Source: Brumimicrobium ulvae
GTDB taxonomy: Bacteria > Bacteroidota > Bacteroidia > Flavobacteriales_D > Crocinitomicaceae
DNA length: 64,000 bases
Reading direction: 5' to 3'
Assembly: GCF_947504225.1 (NCBI RefSeq)
Contig: NZ_CANNGT010000010.1
Span: 62,001-126,000, forward strand
Shown: piece after piece, positions 7,190 through 17,300 of the stretch
Layout of the letters: each line of letters begins with the position of its first letter
Numbering within the stretch: the first letter of the stretch is position 1
Notes under the pieces: model-generated
Told to the model about the DNA's origin: nothing
The model's database searches: none
The model's input: only the letters and a program-made list of their open reading frames with translations
Position numbers and translations under genes: made by a program

Positions 7190-8614
7190 ATGAAAATATT
7201 ACTCACGGGTGCAACAGGTTACATCGGTAAACGCCTCCTCCCAATACTGGTTGAGCAAGGCCATAGTGTAGTATGCTGTGCACGTGACAAAGCCCGGTTT
7301 AATCCACCAAAATCGCTACAAGATAAAATCGAGGTAATAGAAGTAGATCTTTTAGACCAATCCAGTTTAAAAAACATTCCCGAAGACATCGAAGGTGCAT
7401 ATTACTTAGTTCATTCAATGACAGCATCAGAAGATTACGCTGAAATGGAAAGACAATCGGCCATTAATTTTTGTAATGCAGTCAGTATAACAAAAGTTCA
7501 GCATGTTGTTTATTTAAGTGGAATAATCAATGAAGATGAATTATCGAAGCATCTTTCTTCGCGAAAAGCAGTTGAGATAGAGCTTGGGAAGGGAATTTAC
7601 CACCTAACAACCCTTCGAGCAGGCATCATTATTGGATCTGGAAGTGCTTCATTTGAAATCATAAGGGACTTAGTGGAAAAATTGCCCTATATGATTACGC
7701 CCAAATGGTTAAACACCCGTTGTCAACCTATTGGAATATCAGATGTAATTCAATTTTTAACCAAAACATTATTTCAAGAAGAAACTTTCAATAAAAACTT
7801 TGATATTGGCGGTCCAGACATTCTTACCTATAAAGAAATGCTACTTGAGTTTGCTCGGGTCCGCGGTTTAAAAAGAACTATTCATACTGTACCTATCATG
7901 ACTCCGAAACTGTCCAGTTATTGGTTGTATTTTGTTACCTCAACTTCCTATCGTTTAGCAACAGCTCTTGTGAATAGTATGAAAATAGAAGTGGTTTGCC
8001 GAGACCATAAAATCAATTCCATTTTAAACATTTCTCCCATCACTTACAATGAAGCTTTGAAAAAGGCGTTCTCCAAAATAGAAAACAACGAAATAGTTTC
8101 TAGTTGGAAAGATGCATATGCAAGTAGTGGCCTAAAAAGCCATATTTCAGATTACATACAAGTACCAACCTTTGGTTGCTTCACTGACATTCGTAAAAAA
8201 CCTTTTGAAGATCGAAGCAAATGCATTGAGAAAATTTGGGGAATTGGAGGTGAAAACGGTTGGTATTATGGTAATTTTCTTTGGAGAATCAGAGGATTCA
8301 TGGATAAACTTGCAGGTGGTCCAGGGTTAAGAAGAGGACGAACTAATTTATATTCAATTAATGTAGGTGACGCTTTAGATTTTTGGCGTGTAATTTATGC
8401 TAATAAAGAAGAGGGACGTTTGTTGCTTTATGCAGAAATGAAATTGCCTGGTGAGGCATGGTTAGAATTTAAAATAGTAGATAAAGAATTAAAACAAACA
8501 GCAACATTTCGACCTTTAGGATTGGGTGGACGTCTATATTGGTACTCTGTGCTTCCTTTCCATGGTTTTATTTTTAAAGGAATGCTGAAAAAGTTAACAT
8601 CACATAATAACTAA
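7190..8614 (+). CDS. SDR-family NAD(P)-binding protein with DUF2867 C-terminal domain
   Basis: I take the ATG at 7190 (474 residues), because the Rossmann strand MKILLTGATGYIGKRLLPIL with the GATGYIG dinucleotide motif begins there; an upstream in-frame TTG adds only 18 unconvincing residues. Residues 1-290 are an extended/atypical short-chain dehydrogenase of the NmrA-like kind (YLVHSM, VVYLSGI, RAGIIIGSGSASFEII). Residues about 320-470 match DUF2867 (KIWGIGGENGWYYGNFLWRIRGFMDKLAGGPGLRRGR ... LPGEAWLEF). The substrate is unknown; related proteins are annotated as NAD(P)H-binding oxidoreductases. It seems monocistronic. Confidence 0.88.
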   Translation: MKILLTGATGYIGKRLLPILVEQGHSVVCCARDKARFNPPKSLQDKIEVIEVDLLDQSSLKNIPEDIEGAYYLVHSMTASEDYAEMERQSAINFCNAVSITKVQHVVYLSGIINEDELSKHLSSRKAVEIELGKGIYHLTTLRAGIIIGSGSASFEIIRDLVEKLPYMITPKWLNTRCQPIGISDVIQFLTKTLFQEETFNKNFDIGGPDILTYKEMLLEFARVRGLKRTIHTVPIMTPKLSSYWLYFVTSTSYRLATALVNSMKIEVVCRDHKINSILNISPITYNEALKKAFSKIENNEIVSSWKDAYASSGLKSHISDYIQVPTFGCFTDIRKKPFEDRSKCIEKIWGIGGENGWYYGNFLWRIRGFMDKLAGGPGLRRGRTNLYSINVGDALDFWRVIYANKEEGRLLLYAEMKLPGEAWLEFKIVDKELKQTATFRPLGLGGRLYWYSVLPFHGFIFKGMLKKLTSHNN

Positions 8615-8802
8615 AAAAACAACTTATCGAATGCATTCCACATTCAACAATTGACAGAAGGTTAAAAACCGTTATAAATGTCGTTTTTTCTGTGAAATAC
8701 TGTTAACATCGACAATAATTCAATAAAAAGTATGTACTTTAATTGTGTTAAACAAAATACAATGAAATACGATTAATAATCATTTTAAAAACAACTTACA
8801 CA

Positions 8803-9429
8803 ATGAAAAAATTAATACTATTTACCGCATTGCTAACTTCTACAGCATTATTTACTAACGCACAAGACACTAGAGAAGGATTGAAATTTGGTATCAAAGG
8901 AGGGGCCACACTCTCAAACGTATACGATTCTGAAGGAGAGAACTTCGATGCAGATCCACGTTTAGGGTATACTGCAGGTTTAAATCTAGAGATACCCATA
9001 GGAAAGTTCTTAGGGATTCATCCAGAAGTATTGGTAACCCAAAAAGGATTTAAAGGAAGTGGTACTTTTTTAGGCACCAGTTATGACTATAAAAACACAA
9101 AGACATTTTTAGAAATCCCTGTTTTGGTAGCACTGAAACCAACTCAAAACATTTCGATTGTTGCTGGACCACAATTCGCTTACTTAATGAGCGAAAGAAA
9201 TGAATTCAATTCAGTTTTCAGTACGGATGAAGAAGAGCAATTTGAAAACGATAACATTCGAAAAAACATCCTTGGATTAGTAGGGGGAATAAATTTAAAC
9301 TTCAATCACTTTACAGTAGGAGCTCGTGTAGGTATAGATTTACAAAACAACAGAGGTGATGGAACTTCGGAAACCCCACGATACAAGAACGCTTGGGGTC
9401 AACTGACAATAGGGTACAGATTCTATTAA
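8803..9429 (+). CDS. Outer-membrane beta-barrel protein (PorT/OmpA-barrel-like)
   Basis: 208 residues. Signal peptide ending FTNAQ (about residue 20), then the standard start of this family, LKFGIKGGATLSNV. Alternating amphipathic strands continue to a C-terminal aromatic residue (LTIGYRFY), the usual end of outer-membrane barrels. About eight strands would fit the length. Barrels of this family are common in Bacteroidota with unknown individual roles. A strong terminator follows the stop. Confidence 0.87.
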   Translation: MKKLILFTALLTSTALFTNAQDTREGLKFGIKGGATLSNVYDSEGENFDADPRLGYTAGLNLEIPIGKFLGIHPEVLVTQKGFKGSGTFLGTSYDYKNTKTFLEIPVLVALKPTQNISIVAGPQFAYLMSERNEFNSVFSTDEEEQFENDNIRKNILGLVGGINLNFNHFTVGARVGIDLQNNRGDGTSETPRYKNAWGQLTIGYRFY

Positions 9430-9461
9430 AAAACATTCGTCGATATTTACGACAATATTAA

Positions 9462-9491
9462 AACGGGAATTCGAAAGACTTCCCGTTTTTT
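9462..9491 (+). terminator. Terminator of the beta-barrel gene
   Basis: AACGGGAA and TTCCCGTT pair around a 10-base loop and are followed by six T; located 33 bases after the stop at 9429. Confidence 0.85.
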
Positions 9492-9506
9492 CTCTCCAAA
9501 ACCACC

Positions 9507-9514
9507 TATCTTTG
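9507..9514 (+). promoter_or_regulatory. -7 box of the alkB-like gene
   Basis: TATCTTTG matches TAnnTTTG. It ends only 5 bp before the ATG at 9520, so the transcript would have almost no 5' leader. Confidence 0.55.
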
Positions 9515-9519
9515 TATAT

Positions 9520-10134
9520 ATGAATCAAAAGTCTCTTTTCGAAAGTGATTTCCAAGCCCCATACAACCTGCTTCCTAAAGATGGAGTTGTACAATACTTC
9601 GAATCTTTTCTTGATCACAGAGACTCCCAAGCATTTCACAACAAACTCCTGCACAATATCGAATGGCAACACGATGTGCTATTCATGTTTGGAAAGAAAA
9701 TTACCACTAAAAGAAAAGTTGCTTGGTATGGAGATAAGGACATTAATTACACCTATTCAAAGGTTACCAAGCTTTCAACTCCTTGGACAGAAGAATTACT
9801 TTACTTAAAAAAACTGGTTGAAGAAAAGACGGAAACGAATTTCAACTCTTGCCTACTCAACTTATATCATGACGGCAGTGAAGGTATGGGTTGGCACAGT
9901 GATAATGAAAAAGAATTAAAGAAAAATGGAACCATCGCATCGCTTAGCCTCGGTGCAGAACGACGGTTCAACTTTAAACACACAAACACTAATGACCGCA
10001 TAAGCATCAACTTAGCCAATGGTAGTCTTCTCATAATGAAAGGTGAAACTCAAGCCTATTGGAAACACCAACTACCACCAAGTAAAAAAATACTTTCTTC
10101 AAGAATCAATCTTACTTTTAGAACTATAGTATGA
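9520..10134 (+). CDS. AlkB-like 2-oxoglutarate/Fe(II) dioxygenase
   Basis: 204 residues. The iron ligands are visible: WHSDNE (His-x-Asp) near residue 127, a later His in WKHQLPP, and the 2-oxoglutarate-binding arginine region SRINLTFRTI at the C-terminus. SLSLGAERRFNFKH and NLANGSLLIM are the typical jelly-roll strands. AlkB proteins remove methyl groups from damaged bases by oxidative demethylation; this subgroup (ALKBH2/3-like) is common as a stand-alone gene in Bacteroidota. The promoter box sits right against the start codon. Full length. Confidence 0.9.
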   Translation: MNQKSLFESDFQAPYNLLPKDGVVQYFESFLDHRDSQAFHNKLLHNIEWQHDVLFMFGKKITTKRKVAWYGDKDINYTYSKVTKLSTPWTEELLYLKKLVEEKTETNFNSCLLNLYHDGSEGMGWHSDNEKELKKNGTIASLSLGAERRFNFKHTNTNDRISINLANGSLLIMKGETQAYWKHQLPPSKKILSSRINLTFRTIV

Positions 10135-10400
10135 GCTTAATCTATTGATACACCGAAATCAAGACTGTCCATCTTAGAACTAAAGTTTATTCTTTAAATA
10201 TTTGATACTTTATTTAATCAATCGTAGATTTAGAAGAAGTTGCGTAATCTTTCGTAAATACACAATTGGTCTTGATCCATTATATCTGGTGACAGCATAG
10301 GTGACAAAAAGTTTGTTATCTATTAGTTTTGTTTGTGTTTGTTGGATTTTAGATTGTGGTCGAAAGTGTTGATTTTCGTGATATTTGGTGGTATATAATG
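10135..10400. other. Intergenic stretch, no supported gene
   Basis: About 270 bp between the alkB-like gene and the left element boundary. A minus-strand open frame (10452-10210) crosses it, but its first part is the tRNA remnant and terminator, so I do not call it. The part 10333-10400 resembles 40038-40105 at the other end of the element. Confidence 0.5.
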
Positions 10401-10424
10401 AAAAAAGACCTCCGGATGGAGGTC
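10401..10424 (-). terminator. tRNA-Gln-type terminator at the left element end
   Basis: GACCTCC-GGAT-GGAGGTC hairpin with a minus-strand T run. Same place and layout as the terminator after the intact tRNA-Gln (40113-40136), with different stem bases. Confidence 0.7.
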
Positions 10425-10444
10425 TTTTAGTTGTCCCACTAGGG
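10424..10444. repeat. Left attachment site (3' end of tRNA-Gln, duplicated)
   Basis: Twenty-one bases identical to 40136-40156 and in the same orientation; 13 of them are the T-stem/acceptor 3' end of tRNA-Gln including the discriminator base. Similarity continues below it (terminator, then the GGTGGTAT-TAATGAAAAAAG stretch), and stops at the inner side. Confidence 0.88.
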
Positions 10445-10504
10445 ATCAACAAAAAACCTCAAAACCCCTATTCTACTTAGGTTCTAAAGAGTGTGTAAAA
10501 TATA

Positions 10505-10522
10505 GGTCACCACATAGGACAC
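10505..10522. repeat. Arm-type repeat, left copy
   Basis: An 18-bp motif (GGTCACCACATAGGACAC) that recurs with one change at 39919-39936 and 40000-40017, same orientation. Placement about 60 bp inside the attachment site suits a recombinase or excisionase arm site. Confidence 0.7.
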
Positions 10523-10622
10523 GTGAAATGTCGTGTATTATGTACTTATATGAATGAACGTTTAAGTCATAAAGATACTCATTTTCATATTCATATAAGA
10601 ATATATAACACTAAATATTATG

Positions 10623-10814
10623 TTATTTAAACAGCACTTTTTCCACCTCATCGTATTTTAAACCAAGGTATTCTGCGCACTCTTTTATGGAAACATACTG
10701 ATGTGATTTTTTGAGGTAGTGTTCCTTCATTTTTTTGATGAGTTCTCGAGAATATCGTTCAGACTTTCCAGTGATGATCATGACGTCTTTTGTATGTAGA
10801 ACGATACGCTTCAT
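10623..10814 (-). CDS. Small helical protein of mobile elements, unknown function
   Basis: 63 residues, basic, predicted all-helical: MKRIVLHTKDVMIITGKSER, then KMKEHYLKKSHQYVSIKECAEYLGL. The last third (SIKECAEYLGLKYDEVEKVL) has the spacing of a helix-turn-helix. I recall similar short proteins in many Bacteroidota genomes near integrated elements but know no function. It is transcribed away from the rest of the left module; a triple 11-bp repeat lies just upstream. Confidence 0.65.
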   Translation of the reverse strand: MKRIVLHTKDVMIITGKSERYSRELIKKMKEHYLKKSHQYVSIKECAEYLGLKYDEVEKVLFK

Positions 10815-10850
10815 TATTCTTGATGTTTTTTAGTCTTATTTGATTTTAGC

Positions 10851-10880
10851 CATACACTATCCATACACTATCCATACATG
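10851..10880. repeat. Short direct repeats upstream of the small HTH-like gene
   Basis: CATACACTATC occurs twice in tandem (10851, 10862) and a third, partial copy (CATACATGAGC) follows at 10873. The cluster is about 40 bp upstream of the minus-strand start at 10814, a sensible place for an operator. The rest of 10880-11127 shows no gene. Confidence 0.6.
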
Positions 10881-11127
10881 AGCTATGCTCTTGACATGGG
10901 GTTGTTATGGGTGTTTTCTACCTCAAATACAAAATTATAGGAAAATAAAGGATATTAAAAAGGCAAAAACACAGCAAAACAGCACAAAGATTATTGAACG
11001 GAAGTAAACCCTTTTGAGTAGCCTACTTCTCCCCTAGTTTTGATGTATCGATTTCATGTCGCGACGAAATTTGAGGAATGCTGGGAAGGTCTCAGCAGGA
11101 TATTGTCAAAACTAATATTAAGTAATC

Positions 11128-11877
11128 ATGGCAAGACAAAAAGGAATAATCAAGCTTACGGGTAAGATTGGAGATTTATCCTTCTATAAGTCTAAGGATG
11201 GCTATTTGGCACGTGAGAAAGGTGGTGTTGATGGAGAGCGCATCAAAAAGGATCCTGCGTTTGCAAGAACACGAGAGAACGGAAGTGAGTTCGGGTTGGC
11301 TGCAACGTCTGGTAAAACTTTGAGAGATGCTTTCCGTCCACTGATGATGCGTGCAGCTGATAATCGTATAACCTCCAGGTTAACACGATTGATGTCTGAT
11401 ATACGCAAACTGGACACTACGAGTGATCGTGGACAACGTTCAGTTGGTGTAGCGATTCAGAATCAGCCTGCAAAGGATTTGTTGAAAGGGTTTAACTTCA
11501 ACAACCGTTCAATGTTGAATGCGATTTTATATCGTCCGATAGCACTGGATACCTCGACTGGGGAAATCACGATCGAAGATCTTGTTCCGGTGAATCATAT
11601 TGCAGCTCCGCCAAATTCAACTCATGTTTCTTTTACAGCAGCATGGGGTAATGTGAATTTTGTAGATGGTGTTTCTGATTTATCACTCTCCAGTGCAACA
11701 AACTTGGCTTTAGATGGCACAATGTCAACTGTGACTGTAACTCCTTCGGGATCACCTACAGGAACAGGAACAGATGTGTTTATCTTACTTGTAGAGTTTT
11801 TCCAAGAAGTTAATGGTACGCAATACAGCTTAAACGATGGAGGCTACAATGCCTTGAACATCGTTGATGTTGTCTAA
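11128..11877 (+). CDS. 249-aa conserved Bacteroidota protein of unknown function (element backbone)
   Basis: 249 residues, no signal peptide. The N-terminal part is basic and distinctive (MARQKGIIKLTGKIGDLSFYKSKDGYLAREKGGVDG, Arg/Lys-rich helices to about residue 120). The C-terminal half (about 145-249) is beta-rich, Ser/Thr/Gly-rich and acidic, as in a beta-sandwich or jelly-roll (HVSFTAAWGNVNF, STVTVTPSGSP, DVFILLVEFFQEV). I recall the N-terminal pattern from many Bacteroidota genomes, always without a function. In this element it heads a run of very small genes ending with a holin-like protein. The two-part build would suit a nucleic-acid-binding structural protein, for example a capsid or scaffold, but that is inference only. 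Confidence 0.8.
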   Translation: MARQKGIIKLTGKIGDLSFYKSKDGYLAREKGGVDGERIKKDPAFARTRENGSEFGLAATSGKTLRDAFRPLMMRAADNRITSRLTRLMSDIRKLDTTSDRGQRSVGVAIQNQPAKDLLKGFNFNNRSMLNAILYRPIALDTSTGEITIEDLVPVNHIAAPPNSTHVSFTAAWGNVNFVDGVSDLSLSSATNLALDGTMSTVTVTPSGSPTGTGTDVFILLVEFFQEVNGTQYSLNDGGYNALNIVDVV

Positions 11878-11883
11878 AATCTA

Positions 11884-12153
11884 TTGATCATGGAAAAGAG
11901 AAAGCAAGACAAGTTAGCATCAGCAGGAAAGCGATGCAAAAAGGAAACTCCTCCGTTTTTCAAGAAATTACGCACAGCAGGATTGGTATTGGCCGCAATC
12001 GGAACATCGATTGTTGCCGCACCAATAGCACTTCCCGCGATTGCTGTAACGATAGGTGGCTATGTGCTACTTGGCGGAACAGTAATCACAGCGGTAAGTC
12101 AAACTGCAGTGAGTGAAAATGAATGTAATCTGGAGGCACCTAAAAAAAAGTAG
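11884..12153 (+). CDS. Small membrane protein, unknown function
   Basis: 89 residues starting 6 bp after the previous stop, so cotranscribed with it. Charged, cysteine-containing N-terminus (residues 1-30, KRKQDKLASAGKRCKKE), then a long hydrophobic stretch (about 32-78: LRTAGLVLAAIGTSIVAAPIALPAIAV and a glycine-rich second segment) that could span the membrane once or twice. The start could be either of the two ATG codons at 11884/11890. Not recognised; the position next to the 249-aa protein is the main clue. Confidence 0.65.
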   Translation: MIMEKRKQDKLASAGKRCKKETPPFFKKLRTAGLVLAAIGTSIVAAPIALPAIAVTIGGYVLLGGTVITAVSQTAVSENECNLEAPKKK

Positions 12154-12206
12154 AATGTTTAATCGGTCTGCTTAAAAATTTAAAGCGGACCATAAAATTT
12201 AGAATT

Positions 12207-12395
12207 ATGTCTGAAAAAAAGTGTTTAAATGAAGAGCTTTTGGTAAACGTTTCAAAGAGACGTCCAAAGTTCAAAGCAGGAACAGAATTAGCAAATTCCG
12301 TGAATATGGTTGATGTTGATTCGAGTAAAGACGTAACCGATGAAGCTGAGATCATCAAGATCTCTATTCGGTTGACTGAGAAAACTTGCGTGTAA
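12207..12395 (+). CDS. Small hydrophilic protein, unknown function
   Basis: 62 residues, start MSEKKCLNEELLVNVSKRRP, end IKISIRLTEKTCV. Mixed charge, no membrane segment. It sits between two small membrane-protein genes and is followed by a strong terminator, which supports it being the last gene of the 249-aa transcript. No family recognised. Confidence 0.55.
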   Translation: MSEKKCLNEELLVNVSKRRPKFKAGTELANSVNMVDVDSSKDVTDEAEIIKISIRLTEKTCV

Positions 12396-12421
12396 AAGCA
12401 AGTTAGGGATTCGGGTAAGTG

Positions 12422-12453
12422 GCCACCAAGCAGTAATGCCTGGTGGCTTTTTT
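12422..12453 (+). terminator. Terminator closing the left backbone transcript
   Basis: GCCACCA-GCA and TGC-TGGTGGC pair around GTAA and are followed by six T. Confidence 0.9.
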
Positions 12454-12473
12454 ATTTATTAATATTAGAAATT

Positions 12474-12656
12474 ATGGAATATATAAATGACAATACAACG
12501 ATAATTGGAACGGTATCGGGTACGATATTGAGCGTCGTGGCCATGTTTGATGCTGGAGATATTATTAAGACGGTAATCATGGCTACGATTGGTGCTGTTG
12601 TTAGTTTTTTGGTGAGTAGAGGGTTGAAGTGGATTTGGGGGAGGTGGAGGAAGTAG
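12474..12656 (+). CDS. Holin-like small membrane protein
   Basis: 60 residues: a short hydrophilic start (MEYINDNTTIIG), hydrophobic segments about 10-28 and 30-50 (TVIMATIGAVVSFLVSRGLKW) and a very basic tail (WGRWRK). Length, hydrophobic build and basic C-terminus are those of phage holins or other small pore-forming proteins, and the element also carries an endolysin-like amidase. It lies at the edge of the backbone, directly before the cargo. There is no sequence motif that proves the function. Confidence 0.55.
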   Translation: MEYINDNTTIIGTVSGTILSVVAMFDAGDIIKTVIMATIGAVVSFLVSRGLKWIWGRWRK

Positions 12657-12786
12657 GTTTGATTTTGGAGAAAGTTTGTATATTGTGGGGGAATTAATAC
12701 CACCAAATGCCATACAAAACTTGCAAATGGTTGTTGAATTTGCCGTCTGATGGTAGGGGTATAATACAGTTGGGCAAAATAGAAAT

Positions 12787-14313
12787 ATGAGTGAAGAAGA
12801 TTGGATAAATAGTGCGCAAGAACAAATCATTGAGGATGATGACAAAATTTTATTTAAAGAAGCCTCAGGTTGCTTTTTATCTGGGTATTATCGTTCTGCA
12901 TATATAATATCTTGGATTTCGCTTATTGAATCTTTAAAGAGGAAAATCCATATCCTATCAAATTTGGGAGATTCTAGAGCAACAGATGCGAAACAAAAAA
13001 TTGAGGATGCCGAAAATGACAAACAATCTGCGGACAAACTCATATTCGAAGAAGCAAAAAATTGTGGAATAATTGACAATGCAGACTATAGCAAGGTTAG
13101 TTTTCTTTGGGAACAAAGATGTCTTTTTGCTCACCCATACAATTTGAAACCTGAAATAGACGAGGTAAAACACATCATTGGTCAATCAATCAGAATTTCT
13201 TTAGGAAAAGATCTTCATTTTAACAAAACCTACTTAACCGAGCTATCTGATAATATAAGCAAGAAACCTTTTTTTCTGCCAACAGAAATTGATCAAGTTC
13301 GAAAGTTTGCCAATCGTACAATTTCTAGAATTCAAGAAGACCTTCATCCATTCTTCTTTAAGACCCTTCTTTTTAAAGTTGGTGAAATAGCACTTGATGA
13401 AGAAAAATTCCATGAACTAAGGAAGTTAAGGTACTTTATTGTAGAGTTATTTATTAACACAAAATTACCTCTCGATAATCCAGAATGGTCATTAGAACAT
13501 AGAGTAACGAATTACCCATACGAATGCTTTATTGGTCTTGTGCATCAGGAAACTTGGAACTTACTACCTGAGAGAATTAAGGAAATGCTTATTTCTTATT
13601 TAGAAGGGGAAAAAGACTCTTCGAAATTAATTGCTTTAAAATCTATCTCTGGATACCTAGTACAACATAACAAATTAGAGGAGGCTTTCATAAGTCGATA
13701 CCACAAAAAACTGAATAGCCTAACTTTTGATAATGCAATACATTTTTATGGCGAACCAAAATCTAAATTTAAAAGGATATGGACAGACTTATCTGGCTAT
13801 CAATATGACGAACAAAATCCTGTTATTGACTATTTAAGAACAAATAGAGGTGTAGAGTTAATCAACGGACTGGATAAGGAAAAACAAATTAATTTAGGTA
13901 GAATGCTTAAGTCGGCTGCTTCCAACAGTCATTACAAAAGTCAAAATCTAATCACATCAATCAAACATGGTTCAATTGATTATTCAGAATGGCTAAAATC
14001 AGGGATTGCAATTGCTAGTTTCTCGAGTTTAAAGGATGAATTCGATTTAGACAAAAATTCTATAAATAGGTTCGTAACAATAATGAATGAATTGTCAGAA
14101 GAAACTCAAAACGGATCATATGATTTTTTGGAAAGTCTAATTGATAATGATAAAGTTAGTGAGTGGGTAAAGTTGATGTTCAATGAACCTGAATTCATTG
14201 ACATATCAACGAAAGCGCTTGAATCGGTGGAAAGTTGGGATACGAATAACAAAAAAAGGTTTGAAAGTCTAACAGAAAAAATAATAATATACTTTGCCCA
14301 AGAAGATGTATAG
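12787..14313 (+). CDS. HEPN-domain protein, candidate toxin/defence component
   Basis: 508 residues, cytoplasmic. The first about 130 residues are helical and contain FLSGYYRSAYIISWISLIESLKR and, at residues 111-116, RCLFAH: an R-x4-H motif, the catalytic signature of HEPN ribonucleases. The rest is long, helical and rich in Lys/Glu/Asn, without a motif I recognise. HEPN proteins cut RNA or block AMPylating partners in toxin-antitoxin and antiphage systems. The gene is followed after 71 bp, same strand, by a metallophosphoesterase-NTPase fusion. It is more A-rich than the backbone genes, fitting acquired cargo. Function in defence is inferred from domain and partner. Confidence 0.7.
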   Translation: MSEEDWINSAQEQIIEDDDKILFKEASGCFLSGYYRSAYIISWISLIESLKRKIHILSNLGDSRATDAKQKIEDAENDKQSADKLIFEEAKNCGIIDNADYSKVSFLWEQRCLFAHPYNLKPEIDEVKHIIGQSIRISLGKDLHFNKTYLTELSDNISKKPFFLPTEIDQVRKFANRTISRIQEDLHPFFFKTLLFKVGEIALDEEKFHELRKLRYFIVELFINTKLPLDNPEWSLEHRVTNYPYECFIGLVHQETWNLLPERIKEMLISYLEGEKDSSKLIALKSISGYLVQHNKLEEAFISRYHKKLNSLTFDNAIHFYGEPKSKFKRIWTDLSGYQYDEQNPVIDYLRTNRGVELINGLDKEKQINLGRMLKSAASNSHYKSQNLITSIKHGSIDYSEWLKSGIAIASFSSLKDEFDLDKNSINRFVTIMNELSEETQNGSYDFLESLIDNDKVSEWVKLMFNEPEFIDISTKALESVESWDTNNKKRFESLTEKIIIYFAQEDV

Positions 14314-14384
14314 TGCATACCCTTCGGCATACGCACCATTCACAAGCCGTTATCTTCAACCTTGAAAAACGAAATACAACAATT

Positions 14385-17300
14385 ATGATAAGAATTTTAC
14401 ATTTAACCGATTTCCATTTAAATAAGAGAACATTGAGGGATTGGAATGACTTTTATAAAGACTCATTTCTTAAAAAGGTTAGGGAGTTTCATGATAAACG
14501 AGATATTGATATCGTTGTATTTACGGGTGACTTAATTGACAAAGGAGGTAAAGATTTAAAGGGCGCTACTAATGCTTTTGAACTATTCAAGAAAAATATA
14601 ATTGATCCAATTATAGAATCTTTAGAATTAGATATTTCAAAATTTATTATTTGCCCTGGAAACCATGATATTGTTAGGTTGGCCGATGATGAGATAGACG
14701 AAAATGGACTAAGTACTACTTTAGTAACAAGTGAAAAAATTATTTCGTTCATAGAGAACACAGAGGAGTTCAGTTCATACAAAAGGATCGAACGTATTAA
14801 AGAGTATAAACAATTTGAAAAAAAATTGTATGAAAACACCAAAGAGGAGAAGGTTCAATCTATCTTTGCCTTTTCATTAAAATTCAAAATTGGTGATAAA
14901 ACTGTCGGTATAAGCTCATTAAATTCAGCATGGAGATGCTATAATGAGAATGATTTTGGAAATATCCTAATTGGAGAAAATCAATTGAACAACAACTACA
15001 AATTTGTAAAAGATTGCGAAATTAAAATTGCATTGGTTCATCACCAAATGGATTGGTTAGCAGAAGTTGAGAAGCGCACAATAAATTCACATATTCATAG
15101 AGACTTTGATATAATATTATCGGGCCATGTTCACGAAGGAACCTCAAATATGGTTACTGGTTTTACAGGTTCTTGTTTTCAAAATGTTTCTCCTTCTGGT
15201 TTGAATCAGATTAGAACTGATAATATTCATTTTGTTAATGGATTTACTATAATAGACTACAATGAAAGTATAACCTGTCATTATTTAAAATATAATCATG
15301 ACCAAAAAATATTTGTAGATAACACAGATTTAGTTGACACTGGTAAGAAAACATTTCATAAACCACCAACTGACTCGATGATAAATATTGAAAATTATCG
15401 AGAAGCGGTGGATAACATAATCGAGGATCATTATGCTGAAATGAATGACCACTTCATAACTGGGAAGAAAAATGAAAAAGAGGTAACTGTTAAAAGCGCT
15501 TTTATTTACCCCCCTATTGATGATGGAAAAAGTATCTATGAAGAGAAAGTATCAGAAACAAAATTCACAGATATTATTAATTCTAGCGACAATATGTTGC
15601 TTCTAGGTTCCCAGGAATCAGGTAAAAAAAGTTTATTGTACCGAATTATAGTCGAATATGTAGATGATTATGATATTTACAATAAGATACCAGTCTTCAT
15701 CGACTTTAATGAAGTGAAAAACAAAGAGTTTATAACAATTATTAAAGAGTATACACGCTTAAATACTGAAAGGGTTAAAGAAATACTTCAAAAAGGAAAA
15801 TTTGTTTTTTTAATCGACAACTTGAGTTATCATGAATCTAAAAATTTTGGTACTCAAATTAATAAACTACATAAGTTTTATAAAGATTTTTCTAACAATA
15901 GAATAATTGGCACCTATGAGCATGATAGCATTGGAATTTTGCCAACCGAAATTATTAGTTATTCTAAAATACCATTTTCCTATCAATTTGTTAGAGGTCT
16001 AAAAACAAGAGAAATTAAGCAAATAATGAGACAATGGCTACCTTCAGATGATGTTATAAAAAATGAAGAGAGATTAGAGAAATTGGTTAATACATTTTCA
16101 TCTTACCATTTGCCAAATAATGCATTGTCTGTGCATCTATATTTATGGTGTTATGAAAATAGCTCTGAAAAACCAATTAATCAAGCTGTTTTAATGGAAA
16201 TATATGTTGATTTAATTTTAGAAAAATTAAATCAGGAAAATATTTATAGAAAAACTTTTGACTCAAAAAATAAAATTCAGCTCATAGCAATGATTGCTGA
16301 AAATATTATTAGAAAAGAAGATAATAGATACCTTTTATCATATTCGGAATTTCACAAACTAATTCATGAGTACTTAAAAAACAAAGTTGGATTCAATTAT
16401 GATGAAGATGTAATTATTAAATACTTATTTGAAAGGAAAATATTTACAAAAACTATTAAAAATGAAGTGAAATTTTCACAGGTATGCTTTTTACATTTTT
16501 TTGTAGCCAAAAGAATGCAGGATAACCCAGAGTTCAAAGCATTTATTTTAGATGAATGTCGCTATTTTAATTATCAGAAAGAGATAGATTATTATACTGG
16601 TCTTGTTCGAAGTGATTTAGAGACTTTTAACCTAATGTTCAATAGGTTTAAAAAAGTATTCGAACCTATGGAGTTTATATTAAAAAGTATAAATCCAGAC
16701 GATTACTTTAATGTGAATCTGACTAAAAAAAATAATACAGCAGAGCCTCTTGCACGCAATATTGAGGTTGCTAAAATTAAGGAGAATAGACCAACAGATG
16801 AAAAGGCTGAGCAACAGCTAGATGAACAATTAAATCGAATTTCAAAAATTAGAAAAGAGTCAAAAGAAATCAAAAAAATTGATTTTGACCGTATGCTTTT
16901 AATTATGTGTAATGTCCTAAGAAATTCAGAAGGCATTGAAGACCTTGAACTCAAAAAAGAAGCTTATAACGAAATAATAAAACATAATATAACCTACTCA
17001 ATTCTATATACTCAATTATTAATACGATATATAATTCAGCACAAAAAACTACCTACAAATTTCCCTCCCAATATTTCTCTTGACTATTTACTTCAAAATT
17101 TACCTTATCATATTCAGCAATCTTTAAATGCTCATCTTGGGACTCAAAAATTAGAAGTTGTAATTTTAGATAAGATTAATAAGGATATAAAAGGGGGGTC
17201 AAATACAAATTCAGAAATTGAAAATTATTTGTCAGTTGCTCTTTTCTCAGACATTCAGGGAGATAATTTCGATAAGCAATTGAAACGATTGGTAAAGTCA

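Noticed and set aside
10210..10452. 80-aa minus-strand open frame at the left element border
   Set aside because: Its first part is the tRNA remnant and terminator; no convincing protein pattern.
14314..14384. attC-like or terminator site between the HEPN and phosphoesterase genes
   Set aside because: The GTGC...GCAC stem is short and imperfect, there is no T run and no integron core site pair.
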